Assembly (NCBI RefSeq): GCF_029223195.1 | Contig: NZ_JARHUF010000025.1 | Coordinates: 1 to 63,743, forward strand | Direction: 5' to 3' | Origin: Vibrio sp. CAU 1672 | GTDB lineage: Bacteria > Pseudomonadota > Gammaproteobacteria > Enterobacterales > Vibrionaceae | Length of the DNA stretch: 63,743 nt | Part shown: positions 1-8,049 of the stretch, in pieces | Numbering within the stretch: the first letter of the stretch is position 1 | Layout of the letters: each line of letters begins with the position of its first letter | The notes under the pieces: model-generated | Databases searched by the model: none | Told to the model about the DNA's origin: nothing | What the model saw: the letters and a program-made list of their open reading frames with translations, nothing else | Program-made: the position numbers and the translations under genes

Positions 1-34
1 TCGCTGATACGTTGGTGTTTACATTTACTGCCAT
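1..34 (-). CDS. flagellin, N-terminal start only (runs off left edge)
   Basis: Only the first 11 codons lie in the window and read MAVNVNTNVSA, the conserved start of polar flagellins, nearly the same as the start of the complete flagellin upstream (MAITVNTNVSA). A GGAG ribosome site sits 8 nt before the ATG at 34. The product would be a filament subunit exported by the flagellar type III system. By position next to a flaE-like gene and a Dyp peroxidase it is probably the flaD-type paralogue, but 11 residues cannot settle which. Confidence 0.85.
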   Translation of the reverse strand, partial: MAVNVNTNVSA

Positions 35-226
35 GGTGATTTCTCCAATTGATTTTCCGATGGTGCGGTTTCCGACGTCTCGGAAAACCAAGTAGTTCTC
101 TCAAAGTTACTTTTATTAACGACTCAGTTCGTAATTTCTTGAGGAGAAAAATGCATTTTTTTTGAAAAAAGTTCATTTGGCTACGGATTCGTGATGAAAC
201 AATTAAAAAAGCAAAAAAACTTAAAA

Positions 227-254
227 TTATCGCTAAAGCTTCGTTTTTAACTGT
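227..254 (-). promoter_or_regulatory. weak candidate sigma28 promoter for the left-edge flagellin
   Basis: The 353-nt gap between the two flagellin genes (35-387) holds no gene and no strong terminator. On the minus strand it has AGCGATAA (234-227), close to the sigma28 -10 consensus GCCGATAA, but the segment 11 nt upstream, CAGTTAAA, is a poor -35. Given that the neighbouring flagellin has a good sigma28 promoter this is plausible, not firm. Confidence 0.35.
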
Positions 255-387
255 CGATACAGGCAGGTTTTGCTCTTGTCGTAACTAACATTAAAGCGCC
301 CCGCTCAACGCGAACCAATAAGTAAAATGGTTAAAAGAATGGAGTAATTTGAAAGCTGCCATCGCGGCATGCTGTGGGGATATGACC

Positions 388-1521
388 TTAACCCAACAGG
401 GTCAACGCCAGATTGGGGGCTTGTTTCGCTTGAGCAAGAATAGTAGTACTCACCTGTTGCAAGATCTGCTGCTTGACCATCTGGGTGGTTTCTTTCGCAT
501 AGTCGGTATCCTGAATACGGCTGTTCGATGCCGCCAGGTTTTCATGGATGTTATCCAGGTTGTTTATCGCATGGTCAAAACGGTTTTGATACGCCCCCAA
601 CTCAGCACGATGACTATCAACGTACTTCATTGCTGTGTCCAGCACGGCCACCGCTCTTTGCGCGCCCCCGACTGACGTGACATCGATATTATCAACCGCT
701 TCATAACCGGCTAAATTAAGATCAAGCTCACCAGCCAGAGCGCCGGAAAATGACAGCGTACCGTTGGTCTCTTCCCCGGGCATAAAGATCTGCAACTGTC
801 CTTTTTCATTCACCGATGCCGATACCTTATCAGTCTGGCCATTAATGTAGGTCGCTAACTGCTCGATATCATCCCCGCCTTTGGCTTGAATGCGGATTTC
901 TTCGGTTTGCCCTACGCGATTGGTAAACGACATGGTCAGTTCATTCGCATTGTCTTTTACTTGCCAGTCTGATCCCGCCGCTGCCCCGGAAACGTAACTG
1001 AAGCCGCCCATTTCAAGACGATCAGTACGCATGGATTTCAACTCGACCTGCACCGCCTCGCCAGAAGACGCACCAATCTGAAATGCCGCTTTGCCAAACG
1101 TGCCATTTAATAGCTTGCGTCCACCAAATGATGTCGTTTCAGCGATACGATTCAGCTCGTCATTCAGTGCGGTCACTTCTTCCTGCATTGCCACGCGCTC
1201 AGCCTTGCTGTTTGAGCCATTCGCCGATTGCAACGACAGATCACGCATACGTTGCATGATATTAGTGACCTCATTCATCGCCCCTTCGGCCGTTTGCATA
1301 ATGGAAATACCATCGTTGGCGTTACGCACCGCCACATCCAGGCCACGCATTTGCGATTGCAGACGATTGGAAATTTGCAGGCCGGCCGCATCATCTTTAG
1401 CACTATTAATCCGCTTCCCTGAAGACAAACGCTCCATGGATTGATTCAGCATATCGGTTGCATTGGTCAAATGACGCTGAGCAACCAGTGCTGAAACATT
1501 GGTATTAACGGTAATGGCCAT
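388..1521 (-). CDS. flaE: polar flagellin (FlaE-like)
   Basis: Structural subunit of the sheathed polar flagellar filament, 377 aa. The N-terminal D0/D1 region (residues 1-140; SSGKRINSAKDDAAGLQIS) and C-terminal D0/D1 region (about 285-377, ending LALTLLG) are the conserved export and polymerisation domains; the middle is variable. The ATG at 1521 is preceded by GGAG about 11 nt upstream. It is followed downstream by another flagellin, as in Vibrio flagellin clusters, and preceded by a Dyp peroxidase, which matches my recollection of the V. cholerae flaE neighbourhood. A sigma28 promoter lies just upstream. The family is certain; the paralogue name rests on context. Confidence 0.93.
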   Translation of the reverse strand: MAITVNTNVSALVAQRHLTNATDMLNQSMERLSSGKRINSAKDDAAGLQISNRLQSQMRGLDVAVRNANDGISIMQTAEGAMNEVTNIMQRMRDLSLQSANGSNSKAERVAMQEEVTALNDELNRIAETTSFGGRKLLNGTFGKAAFQIGASSGEAVQVELKSMRTDRLEMGGFSYVSGAAAGSDWQVKDNANELTMSFTNRVGQTEEIRIQAKGGDDIEQLATYINGQTDKVSASVNEKGQLQIFMPGEETNGTLSFSGALAGELDLNLAGYEAVDNIDVTSVGGAQRAVAVLDTAMKYVDSHRAELGAYQNRFDHAINNLDNIHENLAASNSRIQDTDYAKETTQMVKQQILQQVSTTILAQAKQAPNLALTLLG

Positions 1522-1557
1522 AAGATGAACACTCCATAAGATTAAGGCTCTGGATAT

Positions 1558-1584
1558 TTATCGACCACCCGATACAAAGGTTTA
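1558..1584 (-). promoter_or_regulatory. sigma28 (FliA) promoter of flaE-like gene
   Basis: On the minus strand TAAACCTT (1584-1577) and GTCGATAA (1565-1558) are separated by exactly 11 nt. The sigma28 consensus is TAAAGTTT-N11-GCCGATAA. Transcription would begin near 1550, about 30 nt before the ATG. This fits late-class flagellin control by FliA. Confidence 0.75.
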
Positions 1585-1641
1585 GCGTTTTATCAAAAAA
1601 GATCGAAAATGAAACGCCTAACAAGAAAAACGGCCAGATAA

Positions 1642-1668
1642 CAAAAAGCCCTCCGATCATGGAGGGCT
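1642..1668 (-). terminator. rho-independent terminator of Dyp peroxidase gene
   Basis: Minus-strand stem AGCCCTCC / GGAGGGCT with a 6-nt loop, followed by TTTTTGTT. It lies 21 nt past the peroxidase stop codon and separates it from the flagellin promoter. Confidence 0.88.
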
Positions 1669-1689
1669 TACTGAATCGTCAACGGCGCT

Positions 1690-2592
1690 TTATTTTATCG
1701 TCAACTCTGCCAGCATTTGCTGGGAAGGGGCGAAGAAGTACGCCCCAGTCACGGCTTTGGTGAAACGCAACAGCTGATCGGTTTTCCCGTCGGTTACACC
1801 GTACATACTGTCCAGCATCACTTTGATGTTGTGCAGCGTATTACAGTAAGAAATAAACAGCAGACCATGAGCGCCGGTCGCCGTACCATACGGCAGGCTA
1901 TGACGAACAATTTTCAGCCCCTGACCTTCTTCCTTGATGTCCACCCGCCCCACGTGGGACGCTGCAGGTACATCTTCTAGCTCAACCGAGTCTGACTTGG
2001 TACGACCAATCACCTTTTCCTGAGCAGAGATACTTAAACGGTTCCATGCCGGAAGGTTATGTTCAAAGCGCTGAACCATTACGTAACTGCCACCAGCAAA
2101 CGTACCGTCTTTAACTAACGCCACTTCAGCGCGGGCATCCCCCTGTGGGTTTTCCGTGCCATCGATGAAATCGGTCATATCCCGTGAGTCCAGATAGCGA
2201 TAGCCATAGGTTTCGTCCACTACCGTGATGTCATCAGCGGTTTCAGCCAGGAACTTACGCAGCAGGTAAAAATGCAGATCGTGCCGTGTCGAGTGGCAGT
2301 GGATCAGCACATCAACATCTGTCGCCGGCGCGATCACATCGCCTTCACCCAGCTGAGGAAAGTCGATCAGCTCTTCCGGCATCTCGACATTCAGGTGCTG
2401 CCAAAACGCTTTGCTAAAAGCAATCGAGAGCGTCAGTTCGGCGCCCGCCTGGCTGGCATTCAGCTCTTTAACCAGTTCAGGCAACGCCTGCAGTTGCGCC
2501 AGCACGTGATCACGGTTCTGGTTGACTTTCAGCTGGGTATAAAGGGCGAACGGCCCGGCTTCAGGCACAATCGCGGTTTGAGCTTGTGACAT
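1690..2592 (-). CDS. Dyp-type heme peroxidase
   Basis: Dye-decolourising peroxidase, 300 aa, using H2O2 with a b-type heme. The distal GxxDG-type motif is FIDGTENP with catalytic Asp144; the likely proximal heme ligand is His213 (SHVGRVD), and Arg230 (IVRHSLPYG) fits the conserved distal arginine. No signal peptide or Tat motif is seen, so it should be cytoplasmic. Homologues in Vibrio and Shewanella were once labelled melanin biosynthesis protein TyrA, which is misleading: it has no relation to prephenate dehydrogenase. It is monocistronic, with its own terminator. The physiological substrate cannot be read from sequence. Confidence 0.93.
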   Translation of the reverse strand: MSQAQTAIVPEAGPFALYTQLKVNQNRDHVLAQLQALPELVKELNASQAGAELTLSIAFSKAFWQHLNVEMPEELIDFPQLGEGDVIAPATDVDVLIHCHSTRHDLHFYLLRKFLAETADDITVVDETYGYRYLDSRDMTDFIDGTENPQGDARAEVALVKDGTFAGGSYVMVQRFEHNLPAWNRLSISAQEKVIGRTKSDSVELEDVPAASHVGRVDIKEEGQGLKIVRHSLPYGTATGAHGLLFISYCNTLHNIKVMLDSMYGVTDGKTDQLLRFTKAVTGAYFFAPSQQMLAELTIK

Positions 2593-2639
2593 GTAAAATT
2601 CCTCTTGCAGTGCTTCCCTAAGGATAAGCTATTGTTATT

Positions 2640-3125
2640 TTATGAAGGTTGCTTCTTGCTGCGCGGTATCGCCGGCACATGGAAGCAGTCTTTTACCCAT
2701 CTTCCATTGAGCAGATAGATCATCAACCAGGCTAACAGCGTGATGGTCAACGCGTTGGCCCAGTTGAAGATGCCATGTTCCAAATAGATATGATACACCG
2801 TTTGGCCAGACTGAATGACGCATAAGATCAAAGTCAGGCTCCAGCCACGGCCCATGATCCGGTTAACCCACCCGCGCTCAGGATGGCGTAGACCCATTAA
2901 CCACATTAACAGCAGACTGGGGGTGCCAATCAGTAGCCCCATGTACAGGGTACTGGTATCCGGATAAACCATACTTAATAGCTTACTGCCACTTTCCCGG
3001 CTGACTCCGGCCATGGCAAACACCACCCAAGCCCGCGCCATAAACATCCACCCCAGCCACAACAACAGCGGCGCTTTTAAAAAGCCATGGGCATCATATT
3101 GGTCCAGTGAGTAGCGCACGAGCAT
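2640..3125 (-). CDS. DUF2919 family inner-membrane protein (YfeZ-like)
   Basis: 161-aa integral membrane protein with four predicted hydrophobic segments (about residues 18-40, 58-78, 94-113, 121-140). The N-terminal pattern YSLDQYDAHGFLKAP followed by LWLGWMFMARAWVV is the hallmark of DUF2919, which includes E. coli YfeZ. Function is unknown for the family. It ends 47 nt upstream of the Dyp gene on the same strand, and could be co-transcribed with it. Confidence 0.85.
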   Translation of the reverse strand: MLVRYSLDQYDAHGFLKAPLLLWLGWMFMARAWVVFAMAGVSRESGSKLLSMVYPDTSTLYMGLLIGTPSLLLMWLMGLRHPERGWVNRIMGRGWSLTLILCVIQSGQTVYHIYLEHGIFNWANALTITLLAWLMIYLLNGRWVKDCFHVPAIPRSKKQPS

Positions 3126-3250
3126 TTCTTCTTTTGTGATAAAAACGCCACTTTACCCGATCCCCACCTCACTGCAAACCGCTCAAGACGGTTCTCTTCG
3201 TTCCCATAGAGCGGTACACTAAACGCAACCATGTGAATCAATCCATTACT

Positions 3251-3610
3251 ATGATGAAAAAGACAAAAACCGCTGCCCCTGCACCATCCCCGGAAACCCA
3301 AAATGAAGCGCTGAAGATTGCCCGGGCAACCCAAAAACCCGGCCAGACCAAAGAACAGACCAAACTGATTGCCCAGGGAATCGAAAAAGGCATTGCCCTG
3401 TATAAAAAGCAGCAGAAAGAACGCAGCCGCCAAGCCGACAAGCTCAAGAAAAAACAGCAAAAACAAAAACAGCGTTCACACGCTGAAGCATCTCCGGTGC
3501 AGGCAGAAACCCCGCCGGCCTCTCAACCGACTAAACCATCATTACTGCCTTGGGTGTTACTGCTGGTCAGCTGGGTTTTCTTTGCTGCCTATTTCATGAG
3601 CGGGCATTAA
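3251..3610 (+). CDS. DUF2956 family protein
   Basis: Small basic protein with one C-terminal membrane anchor (LPWVLLLVSWVFFAAYFM, last 20 residues or so). The block ARATQKPGQTKEQTKLIAQG is the DUF2956 signature; residues 55-85 are a Lys/Gln-rich stretch likely to be helical. Function unknown, family largely in Vibrio and Shewanella relatives. The start is uncertain: an in-frame GTG at 3233 and ATGs at 3251 and 3254 are possible, and none has a good ribosome site; 3251 gives the usual family length of about 119 aa. Confidence 0.85.
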   Translation: MMKKTKTAAPAPSPETQNEALKIARATQKPGQTKEQTKLIAQGIEKGIALYKKQQKERSRQADKLKKKQQKQKQRSHAEASPVQAETPPASQPTKPSLLPWVLLLVSWVFFAAYFMSGH

Positions 3611-3612
3611 CC

Positions 3613-3945
3613 ATGCTACGTTTTTGCATCTGCCTCACCTGCGCTGCGCTGCTGCTCGGCTGTACGACCCCTCATCATGTCGCCGACGCACACAGCCAAC
3701 AAGTCGAGCTGCGTCTTGATGGCCAGTTCGACGCATCACAGTGTGACTACCTGGGAGACGTGATCGGCAGTGAGGGGCATTGGTACAGCTACCTGTTTTA
3801 TACCAACGATGCCATGATACAAGGTGCGATCAATCAACTGAAAAACAACGCCGCCATGCTCGGTGCTGATACGGTATATATGGTCGCCCCACAAGATTTT
3901 GTGACTTCCTTCAGTGTGCTTGGCACCGCTTACCGCTGTAACTAG
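3613..3945 (+). CDS. DUF4156 family lipoprotein
   Basis: 110-aa predicted lipoprotein: hydrophobic signal (residues 2-16) with lipobox LLLGC, lipidated Cys17. The rest (GAINQLKNNAAMLGADTVYM) matches the small DUF4156 lipoproteins, whose role is unknown. Begins 2 nt after the DUF2956 stop, so the two are almost surely co-transcribed. The ATG at 3613 is chosen because it puts the lipobox at the N terminus; a longer in-frame reading from 3550 would bury it. Confidence 0.82.
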   Translation: MLRFCICLTCAALLLGCTTPHHVADAHSQQVELRLDGQFDASQCDYLGDVIGSEGHWYSYLFYTNDAMIQGAINQLKNNAAMLGADTVYMVAPQDFVTSFSVLGTAYRCN

Positions 3946-3959
3946 CAACCTAAGGGCAA

Positions 3960-3984
3960 GAAAAAAGCCAGCGAATGCTGGCTT
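3960..3984. terminator. bidirectional terminator between DUF4156 and HTH genes
   Basis: Stem AGCCAGC / GCTGGCT with loop GAAT, flanked by A6 on the left and TTTA on the right. It is strongest for the minus-strand gene (tail TTTTTTC) and also ends the plus-strand lipoprotein unit. Confidence 0.85.
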
Positions 3985-4271
3985 TATGCACGGAATCCAA
4001 GGCTACTAGCGATATCTTTTTCGCGCTCCAGCACCCACTGACTGTCAAACGGACCCCAATCCGATAACTGGTAATACCCATCATTATGACGTCGGCCGTC
4101 CTGAACAAAGATGAGTTCAATGCCGATTCCAGGTAATGCCTTAAGTACATCTTGAATAGTACGACGAGGCCACCCCGTTTTCTCGATTAATTTAGGTACA
4201 TTCGGCCTTTCCAGGCTTTCAACCAATAAGGCTAAATACAGCCGCCTTGCAAAAACAGGACTCAAATCCAT
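3984..4271 (-). CDS. small winged-helix/HTH-like protein
   Basis: 95-aa soluble protein not assigned to a named family here. Residues 22-46 (RPNVPKLIEKTGWPRRTIQDVLKAL) read as a helix-turn-helix: a two-helix hinge with TGWPRRTIQDVL as probable recognition helix, followed by a beta-rich wing (IELIFVQDGRRHNDGYYQL). This suggests a small DNA-binding protein, by inference only. The ATG at 4271 is chosen over a GTG at 4277 because AGGAGG (4282-4277) lies 5 nt upstream of it. It stands alone between two plus-strand units. Confidence 0.75.
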   Translation of the reverse strand: MDLSPVFARRLYLALLVESLERPNVPKLIEKTGWPRRTIQDVLKALPGIGIELIFVQDGRRHNDGYYQLSDWGPFDSQWVLEREKDIASSLGFRA

Positions 4272-4508
4272 TGACACCTCCTAAAATTGTGCTACTTCAT
4301 TATTTCGTTTTTGCTCGGTAAGACGTTGAGTTTGATCAATATCTGGCTCTTTCCGGCCCATTTCGGCATGATTTTTTCATCAAGTAAATTATTCCTCTCA
4401 TGATTTTGTCAGTTTGGTTGCTTCTTGATAGGATGCCTTTACAGCCAAAAATATGTCTCTGTGCGTTTTGCTACCGCGCTGAGACAAATAAAAACAAAAG
4501 GAATCATA

Positions 4509-4859
4509 ATGACCATCACCATGTATGGAATCCCCAACTGCGACACGATTAAAAAAGCCAGAAAGTGGCTTGATAAAGAAAACATCGCCTACCAGTTTCA
4601 TGACTACCGTAAGCAAGGTATCAACACTGCCATGGTGCAGGAGTTCTGCCAGCAACTGGGGTGGGAACAGGTGCTGAACAAACGTGGCACCACCTACCGA
4701 CAGTTATCCCAAGAGCAGAAAGAGTCACTCAATCAGGAAAATGCCATTGCCCTGCTGGTTGAGCAACCCGCGATGATCAAACGCCCGATCCTCAAGGTAA
4801 ACAGCCAGTTCCACCTCGGCTTTAAAGCGGAACAATACACCACAATTTTTCATTCATAA
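4509..4859 (+). CDS. yffB: Spx/ArsC-family protein YffB
   Basis: 116-aa thioredoxin-fold protein of the ArsC/Spx group. The N-terminal MTITMYGIPNCDTIKKARKW has a single Cys in the active-site loop (NCDT) rather than a CxxC pair, as in E. coli YffB; the C-terminal IKRPILK is the family's substrate-loop motif. Cellular role unclear. AAAGGA precedes the ATG by 7 nt. It leads the yffB-dapE unit, the same order as in E. coli, with only 19 nt to dapE. Confidence 0.9.
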   Translation: MTITMYGIPNCDTIKKARKWLDKENIAYQFHDYRKQGINTAMVQEFCQQLGWEQVLNKRGTTYRQLSQEQKESLNQENAIALLVEQPAMIKRPILKVNSQFHLGFKAEQYTTIFHS

Positions 4860-4878
4860 TGATAAGGAATTCTCAAGG

Positions 4879-6015
4879 ATGACAGACAGTCCCGTACTGG
4901 CACTTGCCAAAGACTTACTCAGTCGCCAGTCAGTAACGCCTGAAGATGCAGGCTGCCAGGAAGTCATGATCGAGCGCCTGAAAGCGCTTGGCTTTGATAT
5001 CGAAGTGATGGTGTTCGAAGACACCACCAACTTCTGGGCTCGGAAAGGAAGCGAAGCGCCTCTGTTTGCCTTCGCCGGACACACCGATGTGGTGCCCGCA
5101 GGCCGGCTGGATCAATGGCATACCCCGCCGTTTGAACCAACCGAAATCCATGGTTACCTGCATGGCCGCGGTGCCGCTGACATGAAGGGCTCGCTGGCCG
5201 CAATGGTGGTGGCCGTAGAACGTTTTCTTTCCCAGCACCCGGACCACCAGGGCTCGATCGGCTTTTTGATCACTTCCGATGAAGAAGGGCCGTTTATCAA
5301 CGGCACCGTGCGGGTGGTCGAAACTTTAATGGCCCGTGGCGAGCTGATCGATATGTGCATTGTCGGTGAACCTTCGAGCACCGAGATTGTCGGAGATGTG
5401 GTGAAAAACGGCCGCCGCGGCTCGATCACCGGTGATTTAACCGTTAAAGGCACCCAGGGCCATGTGGCCTACCCACACCTGGCCAATAACCCGGTTCATG
5501 AATCCCTGCTGGCCATTCACGAGCTGGCGAGCACCGAATGGGATCAGGGCAACGATTACTTCCCTCCCACCAGTTTTCAAATCCCCAATGTTGCGGCGGG
5601 TACCGGCGCTTCAAATGTGATTCCGGGAGAGTTTCACGTTCAGTTTAACCTGCGCTTCAGTACCGAGTTAACCAACGATATCATCGTGGAGCGGGTGACC
5701 AAGATCCTCGATAAACACCAGTTGGATTATGATCTCAAATGGACGTTTAACGGCGACCCGTTCCTTACCGACACCGGCGCTTTACTTGATGCTGTCGTGA
5801 CCGCTGTCAGCGATGTTAACCACACCAAGCCCGCGCTGCTCACCACCGGCGGCACGTCAGACGGCCGCTTTATCGCACGCATGGGTGGACAAGTGGTGGA
5901 ACTGGGGCCGGTCAATGCCACCATCCATAAAGTGAATGAGTGTGTCAAAATTGACGATCTGGAAAAACTGACCGATATGTACCAGTACACGCTTACTCAT
6001 TTATTAGCCAAATAA
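4879..6015 (+). CDS. dapE: succinyl-diaminopimelate desuccinylase
   Basis: Hydrolyses N-succinyl-LL-2,6-diaminopimelate to LL-DAP plus succinate in the lysine/meso-DAP pathway, cytoplasmic. 378 aa, M20 metallopeptidase fold. Di-zinc ligands are visible: His68 (AGHTDVVPAG), Asp101 (GRGAADMKG), Glu136 in TSDEEGP, Glu164 (VGEPSS), with the C-terminal TGGTSDGRF and a late His near residue 352. AAGG precedes the ATG. Follows yffB and is followed 16 nt later by an M15 peptidase, so probably one operon. dapA of the same pathway lies about 2 kb downstream on the other strand. Confidence 0.97.
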   Translation: MTDSPVLALAKDLLSRQSVTPEDAGCQEVMIERLKALGFDIEVMVFEDTTNFWARKGSEAPLFAFAGHTDVVPAGRLDQWHTPPFEPTEIHGYLHGRGAADMKGSLAAMVVAVERFLSQHPDHQGSIGFLITSDEEGPFINGTVRVVETLMARGELIDMCIVGEPSSTEIVGDVVKNGRRGSITGDLTVKGTQGHVAYPHLANNPVHESLLAIHELASTEWDQGNDYFPPTSFQIPNVAAGTGASNVIPGEFHVQFNLRFSTELTNDIIVERVTKILDKHQLDYDLKWTFNGDPFLTDTGALLDAVVTAVSDVNHTKPALLTTGGTSDGRFIARMGGQVVELGPVNATIHKVNECVKIDDLEKLTDMYQYTLTHLLAK

Positions 6016-6031
6016 ACTGAGACCAGCCACC

Positions 6032-6730
6032 ATGACGCCAGAGCAACTCACAGGCCAGACTGACTCACATCTCGTGACAACGCTGATCGGGCAAAAATCG
6101 TTTTTGATCCATCCGGATGTTGTCGAAGACCTGACCAATCTGGTTAACGCCGCCGCTGAGGCCAGGTTTAAACTCGAGATCGCCAGTGGCTTTCGCGATT
6201 TCCGGCGTCAGAGCGCGATCTGGAACGGCAAGTTTGCTGGTGAGGCTCCGATTCTGGATTCCAGCTCCAAACGTTTAAACAAGGCAGAGTTGAATAATGA
6301 ACAAAAGCTCATGGCAATTCTGCGTTGGTCTGCATTGCCCGGAGCCAGCCGCCACCACTGGGGATGTGATTTTGATATCTATGCGCGAAACTGCCTTCCC
6401 CACGCCACCCAGCTCCGGTTAGAGCCCTGGGAATATCTGGATGGACATCAACAGCCATTTTACACCTGGCTTAAGGATAACCTGAACCAGTACGGTTTTT
6501 TCTTTCCCTACAGTAAAGACTTAGGTGGTGTGGCCATTGAGCCTTGGCATATCAGCCACCGGAACGTCGGGCAACAGTGTCTTCAAGCGTTGAGCACTAA
6601 ACTGCTGCGCGAGCAACTGCTACAACAGAACCAAAGCCAAAACATTGCAGGGATAAACTGCATACTAAATAATCTAGATAGCATTTACGCGACCTACATC
6701 AGTAACATCACCGCGCCGGAGGCAGCATGA
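6032..6730 (+). CDS. M15 (VanY-type) D,D-carboxypeptidase family protein
   Basis: 232-aa zinc peptidase of family M15. Motifs in order: SGFRDFRRQ, the zinc-binding SRHHWGCDFDIY (His and Asp ligands), and EPWHIS (catalytic Glu and last His ligand). No signal peptide or membrane segment is evident, so it may be cytoplasmic, unlike classic VanY. Family members trim D-Ala or act on peptidoglycan peptides; which bond is cut here is unknown. Its place directly behind dapE suggests, without proof, a link to cell-wall peptide metabolism. It overlaps the next gene by ATGA. Confidence 0.87.
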   Translation: MTPEQLTGQTDSHLVTTLIGQKSFLIHPDVVEDLTNLVNAAAEARFKLEIASGFRDFRRQSAIWNGKFAGEAPILDSSSKRLNKAELNNEQKLMAILRWSALPGASRHHWGCDFDIYARNCLPHATQLRLEPWEYLDGHQQPFYTWLKDNLNQYGFFFPYSKDLGGVAIEPWHISHRNVGQQCLQALSTKLLREQLLQQNQSQNIAGINCILNNLDSIYATYISNITAPEAA

Positions 6731-6933
6731 TCGAATTTCTGACCAATCCCTGGGTTATCATCATCGTAGTGCTGAGTGTCATTATCGGTAATATTGCAGC
6801 ACTGAAATACACCGCTAATATGAAAATTGGCCAAATGGACAAGCAGCGCAAGAGCGATCTTGACAAGCTAAATGAACTGGATCAGGCACGTCATCAACCA
6901 ACTGACAAAGATAAAAACTCAAAACGCGATTAA
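6727..6933 (+). CDS. DUF2897 family small membrane protein
   Basis: 68-aa protein: one N-terminal membrane segment (residues 8-26, PWVIIIVVLSVIIGNIAAL) followed by a charged, Lys/Asp-rich tail with NELDQARHQP. This is the DUF2897 layout; function unknown. Its ATG overlaps the stop of the M15 peptidase gene (ATGA), which implies translational coupling and shared transcription with dapE. Confidence 0.85.
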   Translation: MIEFLTNPWVIIIVVLSVIIGNIAALKYTANMKIGQMDKQRKSDLDKLNELDQARHQPTDKDKNSKRD

Positions 6934-6954
6934 TACCAGCAGTATACCGATCAT

Positions 6955-6980
6955 AAAAAAGGGACCGGCAGGTCCCTTTT
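6955..6980. terminator. bidirectional terminator, dapE operon / bamC
   Basis: Stem GGGACC / GGTCCC, loop GGCA, A-run on the left and TTTTCTT on the right. It serves the plus-strand yffB-dapE unit and the minus-strand dapA-bamC unit that converge here. Confidence 0.88.
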
Positions 6981-6981
6981 C

Positions 6982-7998
6982 TTATTGCTTGATAACTTCC
7001 GCCAATATTGGCACTAATGACATCAAAAACGCTTCCTCCACCGGCTTACCGCTGGAATCGGTGATATTGATTGAGGTACGGTTACCCAGATCACCCAACA
7101 GGAAGGTATACTTACCCGCTTTGAGATCCAGTGGTGTTACGCCAACTTTTTCCCAAAATTCATCATCCGGCGCAGCGTAAGTCGTGGCAACCGTGCCTTG
7201 AGACTGGTTACGCTCATCCAGGCTGAAGCCCATTTGCGGCAGGGTATTAGGTAATCGCTGCCAAAGCACATCATATTGCGCGCGGGCAATAATAACCGGA
7301 AGTCCGCCGCGATCAGTGCCCATTGTCACCGGGATCTGTTTAACCAGTTGTTGGGCTTTAAGACGGGCTTCTTCACGCATTTGCTCATCATAACGCGCGG
7401 TCACTAAGTTGGTCATGAAAACATTGTAGCGCTCACGGTTAGTACGTGTGACGGCTTTAACCTGTTCACCCTCGCGCCAGTCAATCAGGTTAACGGTAAA
7501 TCCATGACGGTTATTCAACTCACGTCGAGAAATAGTGTAGCGACTGCCAATCTCAATATTCTCGTCGGCAGAATTCCATGTCACCCAACCGGTCTCAATG
7601 TCAGACTCGGACTGACTGACTACGGGGATGTTGTTTTCTTCCAACATCGCCACGGCATTCTGCCAAACCACGTCAAGTTGATCTTGTTGCAACAACCAAA
7701 GCGTAATTGCACCGTTATTACGCTCCAGCCTTGCGCCGGGGATCAACTCCAGCACCTGCTGTGGCGGACGAATATCAACTTGAGTACCAATCCCACCTGA
7801 ATATTCCCCTTGAGGGATATCAAAGTTCGGATAAAAGTTAGGCTCTGCACCCTGAGGAACATTCCATTCCGTCAGAGGCGTAGCCTCCAGATATTCAAAG
7901 TCATCTTTAGCCTGACGACGTCGGTCTGCACCACCTGAACAGGCAGTCAATACGAAAACAGCTAGTGAACTTAGCACCAACTGGCTTGAAAGCTTCAT
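6982..7998 (-). CDS. bamC: outer-membrane assembly lipoprotein BamC
   Basis: Lipoprotein subunit of the BAM complex that inserts beta-barrel proteins in the outer membrane (BamA is at 44.2-46.7 kb). 338 aa; signal with lipobox LTAC, lipidated Cys20; then the unstructured BamD-binding segment (DRRRQAKDDFEYLEATPL) and two helix-grip domains (about 100-215 and 225-338). Formerly NlpB. Follows dapA with a 51-nt gap, the conserved dapA-bamC arrangement of gamma-proteobacteria. Confidence 0.96.
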   Translation of the reverse strand: MKLSSQLVLSSLAVFVLTACSGGADRRRQAKDDFEYLEATPLTEWNVPQGAEPNFYPNFDIPQGEYSGGIGTQVDIRPPQQVLELIPGARLERNNGAITLWLLQQDQLDVVWQNAVAMLEENNIPVVSQSESDIETGWVTWNSADENIEIGSRYTISRRELNNRHGFTVNLIDWREGEQVKAVTRTNRERYNVFMTNLVTARYDEQMREEARLKAQQLVKQIPVTMGTDRGGLPVIIARAQYDVLWQRLPNTLPQMGFSLDERNQSQGTVATTYAAPDDEFWEKVGVTPLDLKAGKYTFLLGDLGNRTSINITDSSGKPVEEAFLMSLVPILAEVIKQ

Positions 7999-8049
7999 TT
8001 ATTCTCCTAAAACACTAAGGGCTAACCGCCCCCAGTACCTACTCCAATC

